This document shows, piece by piece, positions 11,522 through 22,681 of a stretch of 64,000 bases of DNA (its first letter is position 1; the number at the start of each line of letters is the position of its first letter). This DNA is from Eudorina sp. 2006-703-Eu-15. Lineage: Eukaryota > Chlorophyta > Chlorophyceae > Chlamydomonadales > Volvocaceae. The stretch lies in NCBI GenBank assembly GCA_003117195.1, contig BDSI01000010.1, forward strand, positions 1,158,186 through 1,222,185, given 5' to 3'. The notes under the pieces were generated by a model, which saw only the letters and a list, made by a program, of their open reading frames with translations, did no database searches and was not told the DNA's origin. The translations under genes and the position numbers were made by a program.

Positions 11522-12643
11522 GTGGTAGTGCAGAGGCGTCTAGCGTTACGCAGATGCGATGAGGCGGCGCGTAGGTTTCGGGGCTACCCTACCTGCTACC
11601 TTGCTCAATCTATGCACGCCGATCCACCTTCAACATCAACAACACCCTCAATGGCACCCTTTCACTCTCTCACACTCTTGCGCGGTAACAGAGTTTCCGT
11701 TGTAAACCAAGCGGCCTGTACGGATTGTAGGGGGCCCCGCCCTTTTTCCGGCTTCAAGGAAGCCGACCCCCTACTTGTCCTAAGGAGAGTTGTTGGCGCC
11801 GGGTTACCGCCCAACGGGCTTCTATACGCGGAAACGTCACAGCTCCCGCTCCAGTATTTCTGGGCGCAGCTAGTCTTTGGGTTTTGGAAGCGAGTAAGCA
11901 AACATTGTACGTCGCTTGCGCACGCCGTGTTAGAGGAGGACATTCGGTGTTGGTTAGAGTCGGATAATGCGAGCAACGAACATGAATATTTTTGGGCGGG
12001 AAAGGTATTGCGCATATTTCGGGTACTTGGTTTCGATTACAGGGAGAAGGTAGACGCAGGGCTGGACACTGTAGCAAAGGCCATGGCGATCATGGCCCTT
12101 GAGATTCCGGCCGATGAGATGCTTAGGGAGTTCCGCCGGCGGTTACTTGCTGATTGGGACCGCGAGGAAATAAAGGTTAACCCGCGTGAGTTCCCCGAGT
12201 ACACGGAGAACGGGGGGGACCAGGACAAGCCTGGGGTCACGGCGTGCAGGTACGCGCGTTGGATGGGGGTTGAGTACTCGGTAGATGATCATAAGTCGAA
12301 GCTGGAGCACATAGCGACGTGCATGCCACGTAGGCACCATACCGCACTGATGCGTTTTCGGCTAGGGAGTTGGGATCTCGATGTTTCGAGGTTTGCGAGG
12401 CACCCGGGGCGTAGGCCCAGATCGGAGCGCACGTGCCGAGTCTGCGAGGGGGGCGCCGTAGAAGACGAATTGCATGTCCTAATGGAATGTCCAGTCTATA
12501 GGCCTTTACGGGAGGCAGTAAACTTTGATTTTAAGGAGGAGTCTATGGTGGAGGTCATGACGAAAATGGACCAGGCGAAATTAGGTGACCTTTTGGCGCT
12601 AATCCAAAAAGCGCGAAGGGACATTCTCACGGATCGGGCATAG
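11522..12643 (+). pseudogene. Remnant ORF2 C-terminal fragment of the LINE
   Basis: A 373-codon frame beginning at a GTG after an in-frame TGA; a genuine start codon is not expected because the element has lost its 5' part. C305, C308, H318 and C323 form the terminal zinc knuckle. The frame carries no stops, so the insertion is probably young, but it cannot encode a working polymerase. Confidence 0.7.
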
Positions 12644-12768
12644 ATTCTTTCCTCCTTTTAGTTAACTCATCTTTGTGCGCCCCTTGACGTAAATCGTTGT
12701 GGGGGAACGCATGTCAGTATTGGCCATACGACCAGTACAACATGTAACATACATACATACATACATAC
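11756..12768 (+). mobile_element. 5'-truncated non-LTR (LINE-type) retrotransposon, 3' end
   Basis: An open frame (in-frame from 11522, ending at TAG 12641-12643) has the layout of the C-terminal end of a LINE ORF2: a W-rich segment (LPLQYFWAQLVFGFWKRV), a basic linker, then a zinc knuckle C-x2-C-x9-H-x4-C (CRVC...HVLMEC) near the C-terminus. No reverse transcriptase or endonuclease motifs lie upstream, so the copy is 5'-truncated, as is usual for target-primed insertions. The 3' UTR ends in a short (CATA)n run at 12747-12768, which fits the simple-repeat tail of such elements. The left boundary is approximate: the first 78 residues of the frame look like unrelated flanking sequence. Confidence 0.75.
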
Positions 12769-14187
12769 TGGCTCTCCTTCCCAAACGGCCCGCCATGGCC
12801 CGGCCACGCACGCAGCTACCTACACACGTCGGCGCCTTGCGCCGTGGTCCGGAACGCGCCTCCCGCAGCCAACATCCTTTCCATGGGCATGCCTGCCCGG
12901 CGGTCGCAGGTGGCGCGCCGCCCCACATTAAGGCGAGCGGAATCACACAACTCTGACTCCGCGCCCCGGCCTCTGATCACGGGTGTGTCCTGCAGCCCGT
13001 CACCGGGCGAGTCCCGAAACTGCCGTACAGGGCCTAACCTGGCAAGGTACCTTGAAGGGACTCTCACGCTCACATTGGTCAATACATGAGGGAGAGCTTC
13101 CCATACCGGAGAGCAGGTCTGAAGGGCTCGGGCTCATTGGCCTCACGCGCTCACCCGCCTCTTGTCTCTTTCCTCTGCTCCTGAACTTTCGACCTCGCGG
13201 GCGGCCATCACCGCCGGGGTGTCTGCCCGCACGACAACCGCGTGTGCCGCAGAGAGACAGGACAACGACGGCCACCGCCGTGACCGCTGAACGGCCGCGT
13301 CCTGCGGTGTGCTGGTGTGCCAGCTCCATCAGCATCCCCCAAGCCCTCGCGGGGTCCGCCAGGTCGACGTATGTGGCCCCAGTACGCGCCGGTGCAGCCC
13401 CGTGAGTGTGCTGCCGTGCTCTCAACCCACGTGCTCTCGCAGTTGAAACCGACGACCCCGGCCGCCACGCCCAGAAAGGTGTATGTGCCTCCACATACGG
13501 TAAATGACCTAACTGAAAGCAAAAACCCCTGCCCCACCACGCTCAATCATTGCGCACGCAGCATGGCATGACTGAAAAGGCTAGAGTTTCGTATGCCTCA
13601 ACTTTGCGAGGTTGACTTGGCTGAAACCCCCTCGAGGTTCCTCCATCGCGTTGATGGCTGCGGTGTCGGCCCCGCCAAGATCAGCCCGACGCGGAGTCGG
13701 CGCTGTGGGGAACGAACTGGCAACCTCGCCGGCTCCTACAGCCCCAGCCCTCTGCGTCTCCATGTAACACCCTTGCACGCTTAAATCCGCATCCCGCACT
13801 CAATCGCGCGTGGACCTCCGCTCACGGGGTCGGGCCGGTTACCTTTCATTCACACACCACGAACGGACGGACACCTAACTGTGTGCGCGCACCCGATCAC
13901 GAAGGATGGTGTCGCAACGCATCACGATCACGATGACGAGGGCGATACCTTCATCCGCAACATGATGGAAACCCCAACCGACCGCGGACAAGTACCCCAC
14001 GCTGCAAGATCTCGCTGGGAACTCGGCCACTACATCGCCCGCTCCTTCGCGCCCCACCCCGCGGTTCCCCAATCCTTGCCCCACCCCGCGGTGTTAGCTC
14101 ACGCGCTCGAACGTGTCACGTGCGAAATTCAACGCCTTCACAACGAGGTTGCCGGCCAACGTGTGTACACTGTCACGGCCGCGGCCG
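12769..14187. other. Intergenic; probably 3' UTR of the methyltransferase gene and flank
   Basis: Several overlapping frames up to 164 codons are present, but none has recognisable content and the longest pairs overlap on opposite strands as expected of GC-rich noise. The part next to 14188 is likely minus-strand 3' UTR. Confidence 0.5.
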
Positions 14188-16415
14188 CTAGAACGGCGGG
14201 CGATGCGTCGCCGCCTCGATCCGGATCAGCGAGAACTCGGCGCACGACCACGACCACTCGTTTAGCTCGTACGAGATGATGCCGTACCCCAGGTTGGCCA
14301 GGTGGAAAAAGAACAGCGCCAGGTCCGTGACGCCCAGCTCCCCGCGGCCCCAGTGGGAGGCCAGCTCGTTGTCTTCCGGGTGCTGCGGCCCCAGTGGGAG
14401 GTCAGCGGGAGGTCAGCGGGAGCTTAAGGGGGAGATCAGTGGGAGCTCAGTGTACGAATGCCAGGCCAAAGACACTGTACGGTACGCCTCCTGTACGGTA
14501 TGCTCCCTGTACGGTATGCTCCCTGTACGGTATGCTCCCTGCCGGTCGTTTCAGTTGCCTGTGCTCCTTGCCTTGCAAGCAGCCAAGGCGAGTGCGAACA
14601 ACCGACGGAAGACAAGGACGCCGGTCCACACCGGCGCCCTTGACATGGCGGGGCAGCCCACCCAAAGCCGGTTTTGATGAACCACGCATCAAGACGCGGC
14701 TTGCCCCCGCCCACCTGATCGTTCCGAACGTCATAACAGTGGACCTCCACCGAGATCTGCTCCGGCAGCGCACGGCTGTGCTCGCGCCACTCCGCGAACA
14801 CCGGAAACTCAAAGCTCTCGATGTCAATCTTGAGGATATCCACCGACCTCAGGTTGAGGGACGACACCAGCTTGCCGTACGTCACGTACCGCGGGTCGCG
14901 CTCCGCGGCGGCCGAGCCCCCCACGCACAGCTTTTGAAACGAGTGGCGGTCGGACAGGACCTTGCCCTCCACTGTGCAGTCCAGCGTCACGATCTTGCAG
15001 TGCGTCTCGGCCAGGATCGCCTCCTCAAAGCTGCAACGTCGAGGGCACATTCCGTGAGCGTGTGAAGCGCGTGCGTGTCAGCAATCGTCACGAGGGGATC
15101 ACGCCGCCCACATGTCACGTTGTAGCAACTGTCACGAGGGGGTCATGCTGCCCTCATGTCACGTTGCTTCATAAGTAAAACGAGGACTGTGCCTTGCGGT
15201 GCTCCTTGGTGAAGCTCAGGGGGGGTAACGGGCGCGTTCCCGTTGAGGTGAATCCCCACTACGCCACGCCACGGGAACGCGTCCGTCTCCCGCCATGACT
15301 TGAATCAATGACCATGACTATAAATTTGAAACCCAACCGGGGAAAGCGGGGAAAGAAGGACGACCACAGCACGCCGCCGCTGTCCGATGCGCGATTGCGC
15401 CCTCACGAGCGCCGAGCTGCGGACGTGGCCGCAGTACGACATGGCCGCAGTACTGCACTGCCCGACGGAATCGCACCGCGACTTCACGTGACGAGTCCAA
15501 TCCAGCAGCAGACGCGGGCAGAGGACAGATCAGGAAAGGGGCTGTGCTGGGTGGTTGCAGTGACGCTGCATGTGGGTTGTGCAGCGGACACACGCCGCCG
15601 TACGCAACGCACAAGTTGAAGCACAAGTTGAACCCGGGTTCCCTAGCATGAGTGCGGGGCGTCCCCGGGCAACACAATGAGGCGGTCTTCCAACATTAGT
15701 GACGTTTGGGGCAGTGGCCCTGTTCCTGATGGCTCTATGCACGTTTGAGTGAGAGCGTTCAGGCCCCGTGGCAGATAGCCCGAACGTCCGGGCCACATCA
15801 GCCTGTTAGCTCATGGAAGCCCACCGATCCACGAGACACCCCAGATCTGGGTCTGGTTTTTCCGTTTCAACCCCACATCTTCCGGGAATGTACCTGAAGT
15901 CCATGTTACTGCCCATTGAGATGACGGTGCAGGGGTCACTTGACTGACGAGGCTGGCACAGCCACTTGCCGCCGTCACCCGAGGGCCCATACCGGCGCAT
16001 GGGCCGATCCGGAGGGCACGAGATGAAGGGCATGAACGGGTCGAAGCGCTCCCACCTTGGCGGTATGTTCTGGTTGCCCTTGGAAACAAGGAACTGCGGG
16101 CAGCCGTCAGTGGGGGAGGGGTCACACGTTGCGTGAGACAACACACATAAACCCGTAGCAGGGTTGTGGTGGCAGATGGCTTTGCATCATAGGCCATGCC
16201 TGCGCACTAACCTTTTGAGTTGAGAGGAAAAGATGCGAGCGCCAGGCCGACAGGTTGTGGGAGGCGCGGACGGCCCACGCGCCGTCGTGCAAGTTTACAC
16301 GGATTGGTACATCCACGCCATTGAGCTTCCGGTCCGATGCTGAAAGTTTCGAGGCAGATGCCTTGGAAACAAATATGCATAGCAACCAGACTGCAAGATT
16401 CCAAAAGCTCGCCAT
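14188..16415 (-). CDS. FkbM-family (Methyltransf_21-like) methyltransferase with N-terminal signal/anchor, four exons
   Basis: Minus-strand exons 16415-16212, 16093-15894, 15030-14715, 14382-14188 join in phase to 304 residues. The start ATG (16415) is followed by a hydrophobic segment (WNLAVWLLCIFV), a signal peptide or membrane anchor, so the enzyme probably acts in the secretory pathway or outside the cell. The fold signature is clear: DGGKWLC, then VISMGSNMDF-SFEEAIL across the exon 2/3 junction (SAM-binding motif I region), TLDCT, and the acidic motif LKIDIESFEF (D204, E206, E209), as in FkbM-type SAM-dependent methyltransferases. The last exon (LGVTDLALFFFHLANLGY) closes the domain. The substrate is unknown; family members often methylate sugars or small secreted molecules. 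Intron 2 (863 bp) carries a diverged tandem duplication at 15087-15174 and intron 3 a 16-bp minisatellite. Confidence 0.85.
14480..14545. repeat. 16-bp tandem repeat CTGTACGGTATGCTCC
   Basis: Three to four copies of a unit built around GTACGG, in intron 3 of the methyltransferase gene. GTACGG is also a frequent intron start in this window. Confidence 0.85.
15087..15174. repeat. Diverged ~44-bp tandem duplication
   Basis: GTCACGAGGGGATCACGCCG and GTCACGAGGGGGTCATGCTG begin two neighbouring copies, each ending CATGTCACGTTG. It lies within intron 2 of the methyltransferase gene. Confidence 0.75.
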
Positions 16416-18220
16416 TCCGTGAGCTTCCAAGGAATCAGAATGAAAGGGATTTGGTCAAGAACAGTGCAAAAAGTAAGTAGGATTTCTCTGCGAGACGAGC
16501 AATCCGAAAAGTCAGGTAGATAGGAACGCTGCGAGGGTGTTGTGGCGCTCTATAACGAAAATGTCAACTACACACGATTCATTGAAAAACACTTGTCGCT
16601 TGATCGTCACTGAGACTCCAACCGCAACTGTTGCGGGTCGATTACAGTTTGGATTAGGTCGGCTTTCGTTTAATCAGTAACTCAAGGAAATCTCCTCCGC
16701 ATAATTATGCGGATAATAAGTTGTAGGGGCTCTCCGTTTTGATATGGAGGCCGTGTACCGTTCACACTCTCGTACCGAGGAATAATTTTTATCTGTTATT
16801 CGAGCAACACACACTTCATGGCTGTGAAATTGCATAATGATAAGCTGACGGAGTTTTTGCGATCGATGACAGGATCGAGGCTGCGACGAACCTGTAAGTT
16901 GCCGATGATCGCAAGCGCGGGAGATCGGTGTTGAGCATTTGCCCAAACACCATGACCAAACTCTCAAGGGATGACGATTATGTTAACATTGCAAAGGCGA
17001 CAGTGGAGAGGGAATAGTGGCGCGGCATGCTTATATTGCTGAAACAGCCATCGATGTGCCGTGCGATTACAAATCCGACATGCGCAACCACGCATCACAC
17101 GCGTGCTAAACATCAGTGCCGGCCCAAAGCATCCGTTTCACACCTGCCGCGAGGCGTCGTCTGTGTGAATCTGTCTGACATCGGCAAAAAGAAAGCGAGC
17201 AAGCTTGCCATGGTGGCGCAGATTTTGGCACCATGCGCGCGCAATATTCGGTTTGCGGCACCGATTTTACACGTCTGGCTTCGTACGGGCTGATATGTGA
17301 AGGCTACAGCGCCACCTTCAAGTTATTACAAATCATACTACTACATGACAGACAGCGAGGTATGCTACCGTACCTACATGTACCTACAGCCGGCATTTCG
17401 CATTTTTACCTATCTGTACGGCTGTTCGCCAGCAGGTGCCGACGACTGACGAACAGCACACCCGAGCTTCTTACCAAGCCTTACAGGCTCTACCTGCTGC
17501 CACCATCATATCCTCAAACGTATGCCATGTTGTCAATCCAAGCACACACACCTCGCTCGCACCCAAATGGTTGTGCGGCAGCTGACCCGCCCGGCCCCCC
17601 TGTCCGTCCGTCCGTCTCCGTCACACATCCCGACATACGCACCCCCAGGGCAGCCCGCAAACCCGCATATGCACTTCCGTCCTCGGCGGCCACCTGTTGG
17701 CTGCCGACTGTGCGCCATTCAAGCAAGCAACTGCACGCCATCAACGGCGCAGCGAAGCACGCACGCAGCGCCCGCAAGCGCCTGCTGCCTCGTCCGGCCA
17801 GCACGCGGCGACGGACTGCACCCCTACTTGTTAATATTCGATACGGTTGGCCGCCGACGTGCCGAGCGATGAGCCACCAAACAGCATTTTCAGAGCGCTG
17901 CTGCCACTCCCCTTGCAGAATGCAGACCACGTACGCCCGCGTGCAGGCGCACGTGGCCTGACCACCCAACCGGCGAACAAAGCGACGCAGTCACGCGCGC
18001 ACGTTTTGGTATTTGCGCTGAATTATTTTGCACTACATCTTTACACGAGAAATCAAACACGGCAGGCATTACAACGAAATGATGAATGAATGGACGTGAC
18101 AGCGGACGCCAAGAACGGATCAACGGTGTATACCAGGGCAAGCCCCAGCAGGCCCCACCGAGAAACGCCCAAACGCCTATATATCACCGACGGCTGCTTC
18201 AGCCACGCGGACGTTGCCCA
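16416..18220. other. Intergenic, AT-richer; no supported gene
   Basis: Upstream region of the methyltransferase gene and the left flank of the repeat array. Frames of up to 242 codons (17233-17961) show no recognisable motif, are mirrored by frames on the opposite strand and have no matching exon neighbours. Confidence 0.5.
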
Positions 18221-18224
18221 AGCA

Positions 18225-19845
18225 TGTCAGGCACCGTTGGTGTTTTGTCCCGTTGCGGTTCCCGAGCAGGTTGGTTGGTTATGACGTACTGGTGGTTGTA
18301 CGGCAGGCGATCGTACGGTCGTTTGGGCTGCTATTTATGTGGCAACGCGAGCGAAGCTCGACGTTGTTCTCTTTCTCTCCAAGACCGAAGCGTGAGCTCA
18401 TTGCCTTGCTTCTGAGCGATAGAGACAGCCACGGGTCATGTAACGTGACAGGATAAGAGGAGGGACCAGTCGCCGTCCCTGAACGGCGCGGCGATGCCTG
18501 GCATTCAGCACAGCTACTGTCAGCAATGTCAGCAATGGCGGTGTGTCTCGCTTGCGCGGGCAGGACCCGTTGCAGGTAGGGAATCCGGTGGTAGGCTTTC
18601 GCGAGCCTATGCTCCGTGACTCCTCAGCTAGGGCAGCGGACAAACAGGGCTGAGCGAGCAACCCAGAAAGAGAACAACCATGGCGCTTCGGCTTGTCGAG
18701 TTCGGTGGTGAAGGCATCCGACATCGCTTGGTTCGGCTTGCTATCGACCGCCTTGGTTAGTTCGGCACTGAGGAGCCAACTATTTATCATGGTCAGTGCT
18801 TTATGCTGCGTAAGTGGCTGTGTGTATCGGAAGAGATTCGTATGGCGGCGGCTTGACGTGTTTGAACTCGAAGGTAGCAGAAATGGCAGGCGAACGCGCA
18901 GCATGCCTGATCGCAATGCGGTATAATCATTATGATTATCGAGTTTCCTTTTGCTTCGGTTGAAGGTCTCGGGACAAGGTCAGTGAGGACATGCGTCGTA
19001 GGTCCACCGCAAGTCTGCTGCTTGACAGAAGGTTGGTTGAGGAGGAATTGGCGGTTTCCGTTTAGGTTCAGGTCTATGGATATCCCTGAAGGCAGGCTAA
19101 CTCGCCGGGCTTTGCGCTGGGGGGCGCGTCTCGCCGAAAGGGGTTGCTCGTCCGAAGGGACTGTCCACAGGGCCGGACTGGCTGTGGCGTGCTCGTATAC
19201 GGCGTCGCCTTGCAGCAGACATTGCATGGAGTTGGGGAGGGTTTGCCGTTTTGGTGTGGTGACAGCTCGGGCGTGCGTTCGTTCTTGCTCTGACTTTCCT
19301 TGGGGTTGCAGCGAAAGCTAGAGGCAGGTGCTGGAGGCAGCGCAGCTCATGAACTCCCTGCTACAATGTGGGCGCGCTTGGCTTGTGAGTGAAAGCTGCG
19401 GGGCTTGAGTTGCCGGGTTTGTCAGGTGTTCCCCGCTGCATGATCCCTTCAGCAGGCGCAGGAGGGGACTGGGCCTTAGACTCCACCTTCGATGTGGTAG
19501 CCACCCTGGGTTGTCTGGATCAGGGGAACGCAGGAGATGGAGGCGCAGGAGCTGCATGCATTTGCACCGTTAGTTGTTCGCTGCGTCAGGGCTGGCTTTC
19601 CTTGCTTTTCCCTTGCTATGTTCCGCTTCTGTGTGTATTGCTGGACATCGGGTGTTCACTGCATGCCACGTGCGCTGCTTTGCGTGACGTTCTCTTTGGT
19701 GGATCCGGAGGGATGTTGGCGTGGTCAGGTGTGCACGGCTCGCACCCTACACGTTGCCAACTGACTTGGTGCTTTGCTGGTCAGTTGTGGGGGGAGTGCC
19801 AGTACCAGTGCCCTCGCCGTGCCGAAACCTCATTGGGGCCTGACA
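18225..19845. repeat. Array copy 1 (full length, 1,621 bp)
   Basis: Begins TGTCAGGCACCG and ends CATTGGGGCCTGACA. Near 18410 it reads CCTTGCTTC and near 18454 GGATAAGAGG, matching copy 3 rather than copy 2. Confidence 0.85.
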
Positions 19846-19847
19846 GC

Positions 19848-21468
19848 TGTCAGGCACCGTTGGTGTTTTGTCCCGTTGCGGTTCCCGAGCAGGTTGGTTG
19901 GTTATGACGTACTGGTGGTTGTACGGCAGGCGATCGTACGGTCGTTTGGGCTGCTATTTATGTGGCAACGCGAGCGAAGCTCGACGTTGTTCTCTTTCTC
20001 TCCAAGACCGAAGCGTGAGCTCATTGCCTCTCTTCTGAGCGATAGAGACAGCCACGGGTCATGTAACGTGACAGGATACGAGGAGGGACCAGTCGCCGTC
20101 CCTGAACGGCGCGGCGATGCCTGGCATTCAGCACAGCTACTGTCAGCAATGTCAGCAATGGCGGTGTGTCTCGCTTGCGCGGGCAGGACCCGTTGCAGGT
20201 AGGGAATCCGGTGGTAGGCTTTCGCGAGCCTATGCTCCGTGACTCCTCAGCTAGGGCAGCGGACAAACAGGGCTGAGCGAGCAACCCAGAAAGAGAACAA
20301 CCATGGCGCTTCGGCTTGTCGAGTTCGGTGGTGAAGGCATCCGACATCGCTTGGTTCGGCTTGCTATCGACCGCCTTGGTTAGTTCGGCACTGAGGAGCC
20401 AACTATTTATCATGGTCAGTGCTTTATGCTGCGTAAGTGGCTGTGTGTATCGGAAGAGATTCGTATGGCGGCGGCTTGACGTGTTTGAACTCGAAGGTAG
20501 CAGAAATGGCAGGCGAACGCGCAGCATGCCTGATCGCAATGCGGTATAATCATTATGATTATCGAGTTTCCTTTTGCTTCGGTTGAAGGTCTCGGGACAA
20601 GGTCAGTGAGGACATGCGTCGTAGGTCCACCGCAAGTCTGCTGCTTGACAGAAGGTTGGTTGAGGAGGAATTGGCGGTTTCCGTTTAGGTTCAGGTCTAT
20701 GGATATCCCTGAAGGCAGGCTAACTCGCCGGGCTTTGCGCTGGGGGGCGCGTCTCGCCGAAAGGGGTTGCTCGTCCGAAGGGACTGTCCACAGGGCCGGA
20801 CTGGCTGTGGCGTGCTCGTATACGGCGTCGCCTTGCAGCAGACATTGCATGGAGTTGGGGAGGGTTTGCCGTTTTGGTGTGGTGACAGCTCGGGCGTGCG
20901 TTCGTTCTTGCTCTGACTTTCCTTGGGGTTGCAGCGAAAGCTAGAGGCAGGTGCTGGAGGCAGCGCAGCTCATGAACTCCCTGCTACAATGTGGGCGCGC
21001 TTGGCTTGTGAGTGAAAGCTGCGGGGCTTGAGTTGCCGGGTTTGTCAGGTGTTCCCCGCTGCATGATCCCTTCAGCAGGCGCAGGAGGGGACTGGGCCTT
21101 AGACTCCACCTTCGATGTGGTAGCCACCCTGGGTTGTCTGGATCAGGGGAACGCAGGAGATGGAGGCGCAGGAGCTGCATGCATTTGCACCGTTAGTTGT
21201 TCGCTGCGTCAGGGCTGGCTTTCCTTGCTTTTCCCTTGCTATGTTCCGCTTCTGTGTGTATTGCTGGACATCGGGTGTTCACTGCATGCCACGTGCGCTG
21301 CTTTGCGTGACGTTCTCTTTGGTGGATCCGGAGGGATGTTGGCGTGGTCAGGTGTGCACGGCTCGCACCCTACACGTTGCCAACTGACTTGGTGCTTTGC
21401 TGGTCAGTTGTGGGGGGAGTGCCAGTACCAGTGCCCTCGCCGTGCCGAAACCTCATTGGGGCCTGACA
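19848..21468. repeat. Array copy 2 (full length, 1,621 bp)
   Basis: Same termini as copy 1. The differences noticed are three bases: CCTCTCTTC for CCTTGCTTC near 20030 and GGATACGAGG for GGATAAGAGG near 20076. Six longer frames in the remaining 1.3 kb translate identically in both copies. Confidence 0.85.
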
Positions 21469-21470
21469 GC

Positions 21471-21924
21471 TGTCAGGCACCGTTGGTGTTTTGTCCCGTT
21501 GCGGTTCCCGAGCAGGTTGGTTGGTTATGACGTACTGGTGGTTGTACGGCAGGCGATCGTACGGTCGTTTGGGCTGCTATTTATGTGGCAACGCGAGCGA
21601 AGCTCGACGTTGTTCTCTTTCTCTCCAAGACCGAAGCGTGAGCTCATTGCCTTGCTTCTGAGCGATAGAGACAGCCACGGGTCATGTAACGTGACAGGAT
21701 AAGAGGAGGGACCAGTCGCCGTCCCTGAACGGCGCGGCGATGCCTGGCATTCAGCACAGCTACTGTCAGCAATGTCAGCAATGGCGGTGTGTCTCGCTTG
21801 CGCGGGCAGGACCCGTTGCAGGTAGGGAATCCGGTGGTAGGCTTTCGCGAGCCTATGCTCCGTGACTCCTCAGCTAGGGCAGCGGACAAACAGGGCTGAG
21901 CGAGCACCCCATTGGGGCCTGACA
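21471..21924. repeat. Array copy 3 (454 bp internal-deletion derivative)
   Basis: Keeps the first 436 bases of the element (to GAGCGAGCA at 21906) and the last 15 (CATTGGGGCCTGACA), with CCC at the join; about 1.17 kb is missing. Both termini are retained. Confidence 0.85.
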
Positions 21925-21987
21925 AGCATGTACACGCGGCAAATGCCTACTGAGCGGCGTCAGTTCGCCCAACCACACTGACTGAAC

Positions 21988-22140
21988 CACGTTACAGTTG
22001 ACCCCGCGGGTCCGCCATCGGTGACAGCTGCAGCAGCCTCCCCAGGACACACTGCGAAACGAGCATTCCGCGCTGACATGGCGCGCCGGACAGGCTCCAC
22101 AACCGCTCTGAAACACACCCACGCCAGTGAGCCAACCCCC
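21988..22140 (+). repeat. Dispersed repeat family A, copy 1
   Basis: Contains GTTACAGTTGACCCCGCGGG, GGTGACAGC and CGGACAGGCTCCACAA followed by GAAACACACCC. The same blocks in the same order occur on the opposite strand at 27950-28095, and the first two blocks at 43955-44025. Confidence 0.7.
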
Positions 22141-22487
22141 TTCTTCCCCGCATTGAAGTGCCCATCCAGACCTGCCCAGGCGCACTTCCGTGTTGGCAAC
22201 ATCGCTAGTTCGCAGCCCAAGCCAAGAGGATAACAAAAACAGCGATGGTTCCCTGCTGCACATACGTCATGTGCGGAAGAAGAATCACCACGAGGTACGC
22301 GATACTACAAGGCGGCGTACGACAGTCTACAGATGCCACTAAACGGGCAGGTAAGTACAACGAACAGCAAGGGGCAGACAGATGGAGCACTAGGATGAAA
22401 TGGCGGCTATGAGCGACACCGACGGGGAATGAAACACGTAATACAAAGTGCAATGGTCCCTGTGGTCCCCGAACATGTGTATTCCTT

Positions 22488-22681
22488 CCTTTTCCTCCAC
22501 CATCCGTCATTCCTTCCTTTTCCTCCACCATCCTCCTTTTCCTCCACCATCCTCCTTTTCCTCTACCATCCTCCTTTTCCTCCACCATCCGTCATTCCTT
22601 CCTTTTCCTCCACCATCCTCCTTTTCCTCCACCATCCTCCTTTTCCTCCACCATCCGTCATTCCTTCCTTTTCCTCCACCA
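22488..22681. repeat. Pyrimidine-rich minisatellite (CCTTTTCCTCCACCATC)
   Basis: Nested repeats of CCTTTTCCTCCACCATCC and CGTCATTCCTT. One strand is almost purely pyrimidine. Confidence 0.9.

Larger units (their letters stand above)
10324..11755. other. Intergenic with simple repeats
   Basis: No supported gene. Contains a telomere-like motif at 10594-10618, a GC-rich inverted repeat at 10777-10818, a (GT)n microsatellite at 10838-10896, and then AT-richer DNA up to the retrotransposon remnant. Confidence 0.6.
18221..21928. mobile_element. Head-to-tail array of a TIR element: two full copies plus one deleted copy
   Basis: Copy 1 is 18225-19845, copy 2 19848-21468, copy 3 21471-21924. Full copies are 1,621 bp with a strict 1,623-bp period. 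Each starts TGTCAGGC and ends GCCTGACA; beyond these eight bases the termini stay partly complementary for about 30 bp (TGTCAGGCaCC.. against TGTCAGGCcCC..). Copies meet at the palindrome GCCTGACAGCTGTCAGGC. The array is flanked by AGCA on both sides, extendable to the 9-bp direct repeat CAAGCATGT that overlaps the ends, so the exact target duplication length (4, 6 or more) is ambiguous. Frames inside are 172 codons or less and show no transposase, so the element is probably non-autonomous. Copies 1 and 2 differ at only a few bases. Confidence 0.8.

Noticed and set aside
13000..13494. 164-codon minus-strand frame
   Set aside because: No recognisable motif, overlapping frames on both strands, no splice partners.
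17233..17961. 242-codon plus-strand frame
   Set aside because: Unstructured composition and a mirrored minus-strand frame; nothing supports coding.
18225..18260. hAT-type element (CAGG terminus, 8-bp duplication)
   Set aside because: Taking CAGGC as the end, the flanking 8-mers do not match.
18398..18916. 172-codon frames repeated in the array
   Set aside because: Duplicated only because the unit is duplicated; no transposase or other motif, and frames overlap on both strands.
18221..21928. LTR retrotransposon (TG...CA termini, direct repeats at both ends)
   Set aside because: The third copy is an internally deleted version of the same unit with the same ends, not a long terminal repeat, and no gag, polymerase or primer-binding site lies in between.
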